Shown here one piece after another: positions 15,790-24,464 of a DNA stretch of 64,000 nucleotides. Numbering within the stretch: position 1 is the first letter of the stretch; the number at the start of each line of letters is the position of its first letter. Origin of the DNA: UBA987 sp002292105 (GTDB lineage Bacteria; Bacteroidota; Bacteroidia; NS11-12g; UBA9320). Under the pieces are notes generated by a model. It ran no database searches. It had not been told where the DNA came from and saw only the letters and a list, made by a program, of their open reading frames with translations. The position numbers and the translations under genes are program-made. The stretch is taken from contig OX044357.1 of NCBI GenBank assembly GCA_943846675.1, positions 2,480,001 through 2,544,000 on the forward strand. The letters are read 5' to 3'.

Positions 15790-16384
15790 ATTCGCTGAAC
15801 ATTGACGAATTCTTCAGATCTTCATACGTGTCCACGTCATTAAAACTATCCAACAAATCAAAGTCTACTTTTTGTTCTTTCAATTCATCTAGGGTAGTAT
15901 TTAATAAACTAGACTGACTCCAAGGTTTATCCTCAAAGATAGATGAATAAAAAGTGCCCAATCCCACTAAATAATAGCCTCCATCTTGCGCTGGTCCGAA
16001 AACAACATTCTTATTTTCCAGCTTTACAAAGGCTTCTTCTATGAGTTCTTGTGAAATATCGGGCAAATCCGAACCAATCAAAATCAGTTGATCATAACCG
16101 TTTGAAAAACCATCTCTAAAAGCATTTTTCATTCGCTCTCCCAAGTCTTTTCCTTGTTGAACTCCTTTGATATCCGATGTCCACCTAGCATCTTCTATAC
16201 AATCAGAATAAATAATTTGTCTATCTACTTTTAGCGTTTTGGTAGCTGACTCGGTAATGTCAAGCAACTGATTATATACGTCAATGGCATCGTCATTTCC
16301 TATGGTAGAAGCTAAACGTGTTTTTACGTTTCCTTCGACAATATTTTTCACAAATACCATTAGTAATTTTTTAGTTCCTCCCAT
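15764..16384 (-). CDS. TIGR04282 family arsenosugar-type glycosyltransferase (DUF2064)
   Basis: 206 residues. The nucleotide-sugar-transferase-like fold shows KNIVEGNVKTRLAST near the N-terminus, the metal-site stretch LIGSDLPDIS at about residue 105 and GPAQDGGYYLVGLG at about 140, as in DUF2064/CofC-like enzymes. The family is found beside ArsS-type radical SAM genes. It probably transfers or activates a sugar in arsenosugar assembly; the acceptor is unproven. It lies 12 bp downstream of arsS and overlaps the PNP gene, so the three are one transcription unit. Confidence 0.88.
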   Translation of the reverse strand: MGGTKKLLMVFVKNIVEGNVKTRLASTIGNDDAIDVYNQLLDITESATKTLKVDRQIIYSDCIEDARWTSDIKGVQQGKDLGERMKNAFRDGFSNGYDQLILIGSDLPDISQELIEEAFVKLENKNVVFGPAQDGGYYLVGLGTFYSSIFEDKPWSQSSLLNTTLDELKEQKVDFDLLDSFNDVDTYEDLKNSSMFSEYENRKSPV

Positions 16385-16396
16385 CTTTTGACACTC

Positions 16397-17452
16397 CTAT
16401 TGCATCGTACCTTGGCAGCTGCTCCCTGCTCCAGCCGTGCAACCATAACAATGTTGCGAAACCACAATTTCTCTATCAGCTAACTCTTTGCTGTTGTAAT
16501 CTCGAATATGCTTCACCTTACTTTTTACTTTTAGCTCTAGCATTTGATTAAAGTCACAATCGTATAACCACCCATCCCAACTAACAGATAGTGTATTCGT
16601 ACACATAACGCCTGACAAAGTCCCGGGATTAAATGCCTCTACAAGGCTGTACATGTAGTCCTCATAATTGTCTGACATGATCAAATAATCCAAGAACCTA
16701 CTAATCGGCAGATTGGTGATAGCAAACAATTTATGGAATTGAATGCCAAATTCATGTAACAATGACTTTTTGTATTCGTTCTCCAGCGAAGTTTGATCTG
16801 CGGGTAAAAATGCGCCTGAAGGATTATAAACTAAATCCAATTCTAGATGGCTGCCTGGCATACCATAGCCCACCGCATTTAAGTCCTGTAAAGCCTGTAT
16901 AGATTTCTCAAAAACGCCATCCCCACGTTGCTTATCTGTTTTATCCTTTGTCCAATGTGGCATAGAAGAAACCACATGTATGTTGTACTTTTTGTAAAAC
17001 TGAGGGAGGTCGTAATATTTTTTATTTGCTCTGATGATGGTAAGATTAGAACGCACAATGAAATCTTTAACACCTAAGGTGGAAGCTTCTTCTACAAACC
17101 ATCTAAAATTTGGATTCATTTCGGGTGCTCCTCCTGTTAAATCCAGTGTATGTACACCCGATCTTTTAATGACTTCAAGGCATTGAGACATAGTTTCCTT
17201 AGTCATGATCTCTTTTCGATCAGGGCCTGCATCTACATGACAATGCTCACACACCTGATTACACATATACCCCAGATTGAGCTGCAAAATTTCTAGCTTC
17301 TTAGCGCGTAAAGGGTGCTGACCCGATTTATTGACTTTAGCTTTAAAGGTGGGTAAATCACCACTTTTAAAAATGCCGTTGGCTAAATATTCTAACTGTT
17401 TTTGAGACTTAGAAAGACTACTTTCCCTTTTATGTAATGACTCCTTTATCAT
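16397..17452 (-). CDS. arsS: Arsenosugar biosynthesis radical SAM protein ArsS
   Basis: 351 residues. The radical SAM cluster motif is C64-x3-C68-x2-C71 (GYMCNQVCEHCHVDAG), followed by TLDLTGGAPEMNP, a SAM-binding stretch. The C-terminus is Cys-rich (QHCYGCTAGAGSSCQG) and probably binds an auxiliary Fe-S cluster. In cyanobacteria ArsS converts dimethylarsenite and SAM into 5'-deoxy-5'-dimethylarsinoyl-adenosine. Length and both Cys regions fit the family (TIGR04167). Its ATG abuts the stop of the CxxC protein. No arsenite methyltransferase gene is in the window to supply the methylated substrate. Confidence 0.92.
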   Translation of the reverse strand: MIKESLHKRESSLSKSQKQLEYLANGIFKSGDLPTFKAKVNKSGQHPLRAKKLEILQLNLGYMCNQVCEHCHVDAGPDRKEIMTKETMSQCLEVIKRSGVHTLDLTGGAPEMNPNFRWFVEEASTLGVKDFIVRSNLTIIRANKKYYDLPQFYKKYNIHVVSSMPHWTKDKTDKQRGDGVFEKSIQALQDLNAVGYGMPGSHLELDLVYNPSGAFLPADQTSLENEYKKSLLHEFGIQFHKLFAITNLPISRFLDYLIMSDNYEDYMYSLVEAFNPGTLSGVMCTNTLSVSWDGWLYDCDFNQMLELKVKSKVKHIRDYNSKELADREIVVSQHCYGCTAGAGSSCQGTMQ

Positions 17453-17788
17453 TTACATAGACAGCTTTTCGTATTTGTTCATCATCTGAACTCCATGCAC
17501 TAAAGTAGCTCCGCTCTCAATTGCCGCTCCTACGTGTACCGCTTCCATCATTTCTTCCTTAGTTATTGCCTTTTGCAGCCCATCCTTGGTGTAGGCATCT
17601 ATGCAATAAGGACATTTTACCACATGCGAAACAGCTAAAGCAATCAGTGATTTTTCTCTGGCAGTAAGGGCCCCTTCTTCAAATACTTTACCGTAGTAAT
17701 CAAAAAACTTTTCTCCCAGTTCTTCGCTCCACTCCGTTATTTTACCAAATTTTCTTAAATCATCTGGATTGTAGTAGGTTTTAGACAT
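17453..17788 (-). CDS. ArsS-associated AhpD/carboxymuconolactone decarboxylase-like protein
   Basis: 111 residues, one AhpD-like helical domain with the redox pair VVKCPYCIDAYTK (Cys59, Cys62) and the downstream EAVHVGAAIESGATLVHG segment typical of CMD-fold peroxidase-like proteins. Members of this kind accompany ArsS-type radical SAM genes (TIGR04169-like). A thiol reductant or arsenical-handling role is plausible, not shown. It is the first gene of the reverse operon CMD-arsS-TIGR04282-PNP, divergent from the FAD oxidoreductase gene across 103-142 bp. Confidence 0.88.
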   Translation of the reverse strand: MSKTYYNPDDLRKFGKITEWSEELGEKFFDYYGKVFEEGALTAREKSLIALAVSHVVKCPYCIDAYTKDGLQKAITKEEMMEAVHVGAAIESGATLVHGVQMMNKYEKLSM

Positions 17789-17846
17789 ATTCTGTTTTAA
17801 TGAACGAATCTACAATTTATTCCATTGAGCAAAAGAAACATAGGTT

Positions 17847-17856
17847 ACTTATAAGT
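17847..17856. promoter_or_regulatory. Candidate operator between the divergent ars-type operons
   Basis: Perfect 10-bp palindrome ACTTATAAGT inside GTTACTTATAAGTGAGAC, which contains the GTTACTT half-site seen at 13133-13139 but in everted arrangement. It lies midway between the two start codons. Confidence 0.3.
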
Positions 17857-17891
17857 GAGACTTATTAAAGTATTTTGCTCCCTTTCAAATA

Positions 17892-19241
17892 ATGGGAAAA
17901 TTTTCACCAAATTTGAGCACATTGTATCAAATGTCTGAAGAGCATGTAATTATAATTGGAAACGGTATTTCGGGTATCACGCTCGCTAGGCATGTCCGCA
18001 AACTGTCTAGCAAACGAATTACTGTAGTCTCTAACGAATCAAATCATTTCTTTTCTCGAACGGCTCTAATGTACATTTATATGGGACATATGAAGTTTGA
18101 GCATACCAAACCTTATGAAGATTGGTTTTGGGATAAGAATAAAATAGAACTGGTAAACGGCAAGGTGATTGCTGTAAACACTAATCATAAATGCGTAATC
18201 CTTGAGAATAGTGACGAACTTAAATACGACAAACTCGTCATAGCTACTGGAAGCAAACCCAATAAATTTGGATGGCCTGGGGAAAATCTAAAAGGAGTCC
18301 AAGGCTTGTATCACTTGCAAGATTTAGAAAGCCTAGAAAAAACCGCTCAAAATAATGAAGTATGCAAGAGAGCTGTAATTATAGGTGGCGGACTCATAGG
18401 AATAGAGCTAGCTGAGATGCTGACTTCGAGGAATATTCCCGTCACGTTTTTAGTAAGAGAAACAAGTTTTTGGAACCATGTCTTACCGTTACAGGAAAGC
18501 GAGATGCTAAACAATCATATTGCAAACAACAACATTGATTTAAGACTAGGGGCAAATCTAAAAGAGATAAAGGGAGGTGAGAATGGATCGGTTAAATCTA
18601 TAGTAATAAAAGAAACCGACGAAGAAATACCCTGCAATCTTGTCGGACTTACCGCGGGGGTTTCACCCAACGTGGCATTTATAGAATCTACTGACATAGA
18701 AACCAACAAGGGTGTGTTGGTGAGCCGGTTTTTAGAAACTAACATTCCTGATGTTTTCGCCATAGGCGATTGTGCAGAGCTACGTAACTCCAAAGAAGGC
18801 AGAAGTAACATAGAAGCAATGTGGCACACTGGTAGAATAATGGGCGAAACTTTAGCCCAAACTATTTGTGGCCAAAAAGTAGAATACGAACCCGGCCACT
18901 GGTTCAACTCAGCCAAATTTCTAAAAATAGAATACCAAACCTACGGCTGGGTCAGCGCTGTACCAATTGGCACGCACCAACACTTTCAGTGGAAAAATCC
19001 AAACGAAGACAAGTGTATCACCTTAGAGTACAACAAAGACACCCTTGAATTTATTGGTATAAACACTTTTGGCATACGTATGCGACACGACATTTTTGAT
19101 ACTTGGTTGACGGAAAAAAGAGATGTTAATTATGTGATTCACAATTTACCAAAGGCCAATTTTGACCCTGAGTTTTATCAGCGATATGAAAACGACATAC
19201 TTGCTAAATACAATAAACAACTAAGCACTTTAAATACTTGA
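17892..19241 (+). CDS. NAD(P)/FAD-dependent pyridine nucleotide-disulfide-type oxidoreductase
   Basis: 449 residues from this ATG; a second ATG at 17931 (MSEEHVIIIGNGISG) may be the true start because the FAD-binding strand follows at once. Two Rossmann motifs are visible: GNGISG (FAD, about residue 22) and IGGGLIGIELAEML (NAD(P)H, about 162), then GDCAEL near residue 295. The layout resembles nitrite reductase or rubredoxin reductase-type flavoproteins without a redox CxxC. Its stop overlaps the TTG start of the Fe-S membrane protein, so the two likely form an electron path from NAD(P)H. Confidence 0.85.
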   Translation: MGKFSPNLSTLYQMSEEHVIIIGNGISGITLARHVRKLSSKRITVVSNESNHFFSRTALMYIYMGHMKFEHTKPYEDWFWDKNKIELVNGKVIAVNTNHKCVILENSDELKYDKLVIATGSKPNKFGWPGENLKGVQGLYHLQDLESLEKTAQNNEVCKRAVIIGGGLIGIELAEMLTSRNIPVTFLVRETSFWNHVLPLQESEMLNNHIANNNIDLRLGANLKEIKGGENGSVKSIVIKETDEEIPCNLVGLTAGVSPNVAFIESTDIETNKGVLVSRFLETNIPDVFAIGDCAELRNSKEGRSNIEAMWHTGRIMGETLAQTICGQKVEYEPGHWFNSAKFLKIEYQTYGWVSAVPIGTHQHFQWKNPNEDKCITLEYNKDTLEFIGINTFGIRMRHDIFDTWLTEKRDVNYVIHNLPKANFDPEFYQRYENDILAKYNKQLSTLNT

Positions 19242-20839
19242 AAGATTCTACAGAAATATCCTTGTCTTTGGCAAGACCAGATGGCACTTTGTCTTCTAAA
19301 CTAAAAGTAGCTTTAACATTAGGCTGTGTTGGTTTACTTCTTCTGGTATTGGCATTATTTAACATCGGGCTTTCTAGCCAAGGGGGGCTTCTTATTGTAG
19401 CAATATCACTAATTAGTATTGGTGTTTTTTTATATGCTAACGGTCTTTATATCAACAAACAAGATGGTATTAAAAACAACGGCGTTTGGTTTAAGTCAAT
19501 TTCATCCAGAGGTACTATTGGGTGGGTTACAGGTGTAGTTTTAACCACTTTCTATGTGGTTTTGTACTTTTATCCAAAGCTACTTGGTCTTGGTATCGAC
19601 GGCCAACCCAATTCTGGTTTGGTGGCCCTTTTTGATCCGTTGAGTAGCTTATTAAACGGAAATGACGCCAGTCAATGGTTTGTGTACGGCACACTCTATA
19701 CACTTGCTATTCTGCTGTTTGGATATAAATTTATTCTAAAATACAGAGGCAATAGATATCAGCAATTTCGCACATTTTCAGTAATGCTTTTTCAATTGGG
19801 ATTTGCATTTTTAATCCCTGAGTTTATGGCTAGATTAAACTCTAATTCTTTTACAATCCCGTCTTACGACTTAAAAAATATGTGGCCACTCAGCTACGAT
19901 TACTTCGATCAATATAGCGTAGATGAATTTATACAGGCTGGAAATATTGGTTTGGCACTTTTAATATTTGGCGTGTTATCCATTTTTGTAATTTCACCAA
20001 TCCTTACCTACAAATATGGCAAACGTTGGTATTGTTCTTGGGTCTGTGGTTGTGGCGGATTGGCAGAGACTGCAGGTGATTCTTTCAGACAACTCAGCAG
20101 CAAAAAATTGTCCTCTTGGAAAGTAGAAAGATGGCTAGTGCATATTGTTTTGGTATTTTCTATTCTGATGACTACTGCCGTTGTTGGTACTTATTTAGGA
20201 GATGATGCTACGGCTTATTGGCTAACTAGAAAGGTGTTTTTAATTTTTGTAGCGGCTGTTTTGACTCTTGTTTTTACCTTAACTATGGTCTTTAAACGCC
20301 AAGAATTAGGCAAAGATGCACGATACGGTGCCATCGGGTTTTTTGTAGTAATACTATCACTATTCGCTCTTTACACATTTGGGGGAAGTTCTGATTTACT
20401 TTTTATAAGTTCCGGTACACTGCGCTCAGCTTATGGTTTTTACATTGGATCAATATTCTCTGGAGTGATAGGCACAGGGTTTTATCCTATTTTGGGTAAC
20501 AGAGTCTGGTGCAGATATGGTTGTCCAATGGCTGCTGTTTTGGGCTTTCAACAGCGATTATTTTCAAAGTTTAGAATTACAACGAACGGTGGTCAATGCA
20601 TATCATGTGGTAACTGTTCGACTTACTGTGAAATGGGAATAGATGTACGTGCCTACGCTCAAAAAGGCGAAAATATTGTACGATCTAGTTGTGTGGGATG
20701 TGGAGTGTGTGCTGCGGTATGTCCTCGTGGAGTTTTAAAGTTGGAAAATGGTAGCTTAGAAGGCAGGATAAATTCTAGAGATATCCTCTTGGGTAATAAC
20801 ATGGATGTCACCAAATTCGCAGAAAATAAAAGCGAGTAA
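19238..20839 (+). CDS. Membrane-bound 4Fe-4S protein (NapH/RnfD/NosR-like)
   Basis: 533 residues, TTG start overlapping the previous TGA. About nine to ten membrane helices. Cys motifs occur at about residues 264-270 (YCSWVCGCGG), 424-429 (WCRYGCPMA), and two ferredoxin clusters at about 453-464 (CISCGNCSTYC) and 484-496 (CVGCGVCAAVCP). It is a polyferredoxin-type membrane electron carrier, likely fed by the adjacent flavoprotein. In this cluster it may supply electrons to the ArsS chemistry or to reduction of the arsenical; that is inference. The next gene begins 14 bp later. Confidence 0.85.
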   Translation: MKDSTEISLSLARPDGTLSSKLKVALTLGCVGLLLLVLALFNIGLSSQGGLLIVAISLISIGVFLYANGLYINKQDGIKNNGVWFKSISSRGTIGWVTGVVLTTFYVVLYFYPKLLGLGIDGQPNSGLVALFDPLSSLLNGNDASQWFVYGTLYTLAILLFGYKFILKYRGNRYQQFRTFSVMLFQLGFAFLIPEFMARLNSNSFTIPSYDLKNMWPLSYDYFDQYSVDEFIQAGNIGLALLIFGVLSIFVISPILTYKYGKRWYCSWVCGCGGLAETAGDSFRQLSSKKLSSWKVERWLVHIVLVFSILMTTAVVGTYLGDDATAYWLTRKVFLIFVAAVLTLVFTLTMVFKRQELGKDARYGAIGFFVVILSLFALYTFGGSSDLLFISSGTLRSAYGFYIGSIFSGVIGTGFYPILGNRVWCRYGCPMAAVLGFQQRLFSKFRITTNGGQCISCGNCSTYCEMGIDVRAYAQKGENIVRSSCVGCGVCAAVCPRGVLKLENGSLEGRINSRDILLGNNMDVTKFAENKSE

Positions 20840-20853
20840 CAATCTGAGTGAAA

Positions 20854-21576
20854 ATGTCTGGGGAGCAGGGTGTAATCAAAAAGAAGCAAAAGACCATTAG
20901 CGTAATAATTCCTGCGTTCAATGAAGCGGATTCAATCGATTTTGTATTGAAAGAAATACCCAAAGTGGTATCGGAGGTTATTGTGGTCGATAATAATTCC
21001 ACAGACGAAACGGCTCTGAATGCGTCAAAAGCAGGTGCCACCGTACTATCGGAAAATAGAAAAGGTTATGGCTATGCCTGCCTCAAAGGTTTAGACTATA
21101 TCGCACGATCTAAAAATACGCCCGACATTGTTGTTTTCCTAGATGGCGATTATAGCGACTACCCAGAAGAACTAACCAAGATCGTGCAACCTATAGTAGA
21201 GGGTGATGTAGATTTCGTAATCGGTTCTAGGGTAAAACGACTCAGAGAGGACGGATCTATGACACCGCAACAAATATTTGGAAATTGGCTGGCGACTTCG
21301 CTTATGGCTATCATTTTTAAGGCTAAATTTACAGACTTAGGCCCTTTTAGAGCTATAAAATACGACAAACTTGTTGCGCTAAATATGGAAGATAAAACAT
21401 ACGGGTGGACCGTCGAGATGCAGCTAAAAGCACTAAAAGCCAATGTAAGCTACACAGAAATTCCGGTGAGATATAAAAAGAGAATTGGGGTTTCTAAAGT
21501 CTCAGGCACGGTAGTCGGTTCTATCATGGCAGGTGTAAAAATATTAACTTGGATATTTAAGTATAGTTTTAAATGA
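20854..21576 (+). CDS. Family 2 glycosyltransferase, dolichol-phosphate mannosyltransferase-like
   Basis: 240 residues from the ATG at 20854 (a GTG lies 6 bp upstream). GT-A fold: ISVIIPAFNEADSI, VVDNNSTDET, and the metal-binding VFLDGDYSDYP in place of DxD, then GSRVKR and FTDLGPFRAI. No membrane segment is evident except a weak hydrophobic end. It should move a sugar from a nucleotide sugar to a polyprenyl phosphate at the inner membrane. Four bases overlap the next glycosyltransferase gene, and a membrane glycosyltransferase that could use a polyprenyl-linked sugar follows. Confidence 0.87.
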   Translation: MSGEQGVIKKKQKTISVIIPAFNEADSIDFVLKEIPKVVSEVIVVDNNSTDETALNASKAGATVLSENRKGYGYACLKGLDYIARSKNTPDIVVFLDGDYSDYPEELTKIVQPIVEGDVDFVIGSRVKRLREDGSMTPQQIFGNWLATSLMAIIFKAKFTDLGPFRAIKYDKLVALNMEDKTYGWTVEMQLKALKANVSYTEIPVRYKKRIGVSKVSGTVVGSIMAGVKILTWIFKYSFK

Positions 21577-23057
21577 CAGTATTAGATTACGTTATCGTAG
21601 TAACATATGTAATAGCTATTGTAATTATGTTTTTATACGCCGTGGCTGAGCTGAGTTTGGTGATTAACTACGTCTTGGCAAAAAAAAGAACAAAAACCAC
21701 TCCTAAAATAGACTTAGATTCATTAAAAGGCGGTTACCCATTGGTGACTATTCAGTTGCCTGTTTATAATGAGCTTTATGTAATGGGATCTTTGTTAGAA
21801 AACATTGGTCATTTAAATTATCCAAAAGACAAGTTAGAAATTCAAGTACTCGATGATTCTACTGATGAATCTTTAGCTATTACCAAGCAATATGTCGAAA
21901 AATTAAAAGCCAAAGGCTTCGATATAGAACACATTCACAGAACAAATAGAACAGGTTTTAAAGCAGGTGCTCTAAAAGAAGGTCTTGCGATAGCAAAAGG
22001 AGCATATATTGCCATTTTTGATGCTGATTTTCTTCCACAAAAAGATTGGTTACTAAACACACTACCATATTTCAGCAATGAGAACATCGGAGTTATCCAG
22101 ACCAGATGGGGCCATACCAACCGAAATCATTCACTTCTTACAAAGGTTCAAGCATTTGCGCTGGATATCCATTTTACATTAGAGCAAGTGGGACGTAATT
22201 CTCAAGGGCATTTTATCAACTTCAACGGTACGGCAGGAATTTGGCGAAAAACTTGCATATTAGACGCTGGAAACTGGGAAGGAGATACTTTGACAGAAGA
22301 CCTAGATCTGAGTTATAGGGCTCAATTGAAAAATTGGGAGTTTGTATTCTTAGAAGATGTTGTAACACCTTCTGAACTCCCTTTAGCTATGAGCGCCGCT
22401 AAATCACAGCAATTTAGATGGAATAAAGGTGGTGCTGAAAATTTCCAAAAATTTAGTAAGAAACTTCTAACAAAGAAGGGTCTTTCTCTGAAAACCAAAA
22501 TTTTTGGATTATTTCATTTACTGAACAGTACTATGTTTTTGAATGTCTTAATAGTAGCCATTCTCAGCATTCCGATGTTGTACATCCAAAACCAACATAC
22601 AGAACTTCAAGTATCCTCTTTCGGTATGATTTTGTTCTTGGCTACTACGCTTTCCTATTTTGTCTCATTTTGGTTTATGTATAAGACCATCAATGGAAAA
22701 GGATTGAAAATATTTGTATCGTACGTAGGGATGTTCTTTAGCTTTTTGACGGTAGCTATGGGCTTTGCCCTGCATAATTCTATAGCTGTTTTAGAAGGAC
22801 ACATAGGCAAGAAAAGTGATTTCGTAAGAACTCCTAAGTTTAATCTGAATGCCAAAAATAAAAACTGGAAAGAGAACAAATATCTTTCCAAAAAAATATC
22901 GCCAAGCGTTCTATTTGAGGGCTTAATGACACTCTACTTTGGGTTTGGGATGTATGCGGCTTTTGTCCTAGACAATTTCGGATTGTTTCCTTTTCACGTA
23001 TTACTTTTTGTTGGGTTCGGATATGTATTTGCACTTTCAATAACCTCACGTATTTAA
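21573..23057 (+). CDS. Membrane family 2 glycosyltransferase, cellulose synthase-like
   Basis: 494 residues. An N-terminal membrane helix (residues about 5-27), a GT2 catalytic domain with QLPVYNELYV, DDSTDES, FDADFLP, TEDLDLSYRAQ and QQFRWNKGG (the processive-type Q-x2-RW motif), then four or five C-terminal helices. It should synthesise or transfer a glycan or lipid-linked sugar from UDP- or GDP-sugar at the cytoplasmic face. Coupled to the preceding enzyme by ATGA overlap and followed 22 bp later by a polytopic glycosyltransferase. A cellulose role is unlikely; no bcs genes are present. Confidence 0.88.
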   Translation: MTVLDYVIVVTYVIAIVIMFLYAVAELSLVINYVLAKKRTKTTPKIDLDSLKGGYPLVTIQLPVYNELYVMGSLLENIGHLNYPKDKLEIQVLDDSTDESLAITKQYVEKLKAKGFDIEHIHRTNRTGFKAGALKEGLAIAKGAYIAIFDADFLPQKDWLLNTLPYFSNENIGVIQTRWGHTNRNHSLLTKVQAFALDIHFTLEQVGRNSQGHFINFNGTAGIWRKTCILDAGNWEGDTLTEDLDLSYRAQLKNWEFVFLEDVVTPSELPLAMSAAKSQQFRWNKGGAENFQKFSKKLLTKKGLSLKTKIFGLFHLLNSTMFLNVLIVAILSIPMLYIQNQHTELQVSSFGMILFLATTLSYFVSFWFMYKTINGKGLKIFVSYVGMFFSFLTVAMGFALHNSIAVLEGHIGKKSDFVRTPKFNLNAKNKNWKENKYLSKKISPSVLFEGLMTLYFGFGMYAAFVLDNFGLFPFHVLLFVGFGYVFALSITSRI

Positions 23058-23079
23058 TGCCATTGATTCCTTTAAGACA

Positions 23080-24426
23080 ATGATGTCAGCTTGGAAAAAT
23101 AAAAGAGGCTTCTTATTATTTCTGATTGGTTTAATTAGCTGCATCGCGTACTATTTTTTTGCGTACCACTATGTGCGAACGGATTTGGCACAACTCGGAA
23201 TTCTTTATACCGTTTTATTTGGCTTATTCTTCTTACTTGTACATTATTTCAAAGATGATTTCAAATCACTTACTCTTCTCGCTATTCTGTTTAGGGTTAC
23301 TTTAATAGTTGCAATCCCTAATTTGTCTCAAGATTTTTACCGATTTATTTGGGATGGCAGAATGATTTTGGAAGGACTTAATCCATACCTCTACACACCT
23401 GGATCATTTATCGATATAGGGAAATACCCGATTCATCAAGCCCATGAGTTATTCCAAGGAATGGGACATCTTAGTGCTGGAAATCACACCAACTATCCAC
23501 CTCTGAATCAGCTATGCTTTGTGATAGCGGGTTTGTTTTCAGGCAGCAGCATATCGGGTGCTGTGATTGTAATGAGGGTGCTTATTATTATAGCGGATGT
23601 CGGAACATTACTCGTAGGTAAAAAATTACTTAAAAGCCTCCAAATCCCTACTTCTAGAATCTTTTGGTATATCCTAAACCCTTTTGTAATCATAGAACTT
23701 ACAGGCAATCTTCATTTTGAGTCCGTGATGATTTTTTTCCTTATTCTAAGTCTGTATCTACTGCACAAAAGCAAATGGAAAATGGCGGCGCTAGTCCTTG
23801 CTATATCTATATCCATTAAGCTTATCCCTCTTATTTTCTTACCGCTGTTTTTTAAGAAATTAGGTTTTAAGAAATGGATATTGTTCTGCGCTATAGTAGG
23901 TTTCACATCAGTACTTTTGTTTGCACCATTTTTATCTATAGAATTCGTCCATAACTATACCAATACAGTAGCGCTTTGGTTTCAAAAGTTTGAATTTAAC
24001 GCAAGTATTTATTACTTGATAAGAGAAATAGGCTACAGCTACAGGGGCTATAATGAGATTGCGACCATTGGTAAAATTTTATCTTTTACTGTGCTGCTCT
24101 TTGTACTACTTGCAGCCTTTTCAAAAAAGAATGAAACTACTAAAGGACTAATAATCTGTATGTTATTTGTGCTAGTGTCTTATTTTTTCACTACCACTAC
24201 TATGCATCCTTGGTATTTGGCTACACCTCTATTTCTTTCTTTATTCACAAGATATAAATTTACCTTGGTTTGGAGTTTGGTCATTTTCCTTAGCTATTAT
24301 ACGTACGCAAATGACTCAAATATTAATAGTTATTGGGTTTTACTCATAGAATACGGGATTGTCTATTCTGTATTCTTTTACGAAGTATTTTCTACTAGTA
24401 CATGCATAAAAAAAAACCTGACTTAA
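23080..24426 (+). CDS. Polytopic membrane glycosyltransferase (GT-C, mannosyltransferase-like)
   Basis: 448 residues with about eleven to twelve membrane helices. The first periplasmic loop contains QDFYRFIWDGRMILEGLNPY, a layout shared with GT-C enzymes that use polyprenyl-phosphate sugars, and the conserved NYPPL stretch follows at about residue 145. The sugar donor could be the product of the dolichol-phosphate-type enzyme two genes upstream. Last gene of the forward operon; its stop codon lies inside the bidirectional terminator at 24413-24447. Confidence 0.75.
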   Translation: MMSAWKNKRGFLLFLIGLISCIAYYFFAYHYVRTDLAQLGILYTVLFGLFFLLVHYFKDDFKSLTLLAILFRVTLIVAIPNLSQDFYRFIWDGRMILEGLNPYLYTPGSFIDIGKYPIHQAHELFQGMGHLSAGNHTNYPPLNQLCFVIAGLFSGSSISGAVIVMRVLIIIADVGTLLVGKKLLKSLQIPTSRIFWYILNPFVIIELTGNLHFESVMIFFLILSLYLLHKSKWKMAALVLAISISIKLIPLIFLPLFFKKLGFKKWILFCAIVGFTSVLLFAPFLSIEFVHNYTNTVALWFQKFEFNASIYYLIREIGYSYRGYNEIATIGKILSFTVLLFVLLAAFSKKNETTKGLIICMLFVLVSYFFTTTTMHPWYLATPLFLSLFTRYKFTLVWSLVIFLSYYTYANDSNINSYWVLLIEYGIVYSVFFYEVFSTSTCIKKNLT

Positions 24427-24447
24427 TCAGTGGCTAAGTCAGGTTTT
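24413..24447. terminator. Bidirectional intrinsic terminator between convergent genes
   Basis: Perfect 13-bp arms AAAACCTGACTTA / TAAGTCAGGTTTT, 9-nt loop, A tract on one side and T tract on the other. The left arm contains the stop codon of the membrane glycosyltransferase. Confidence 0.95.
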
Positions 24448-24464
24448 CAATCTATCGGAAGGAA

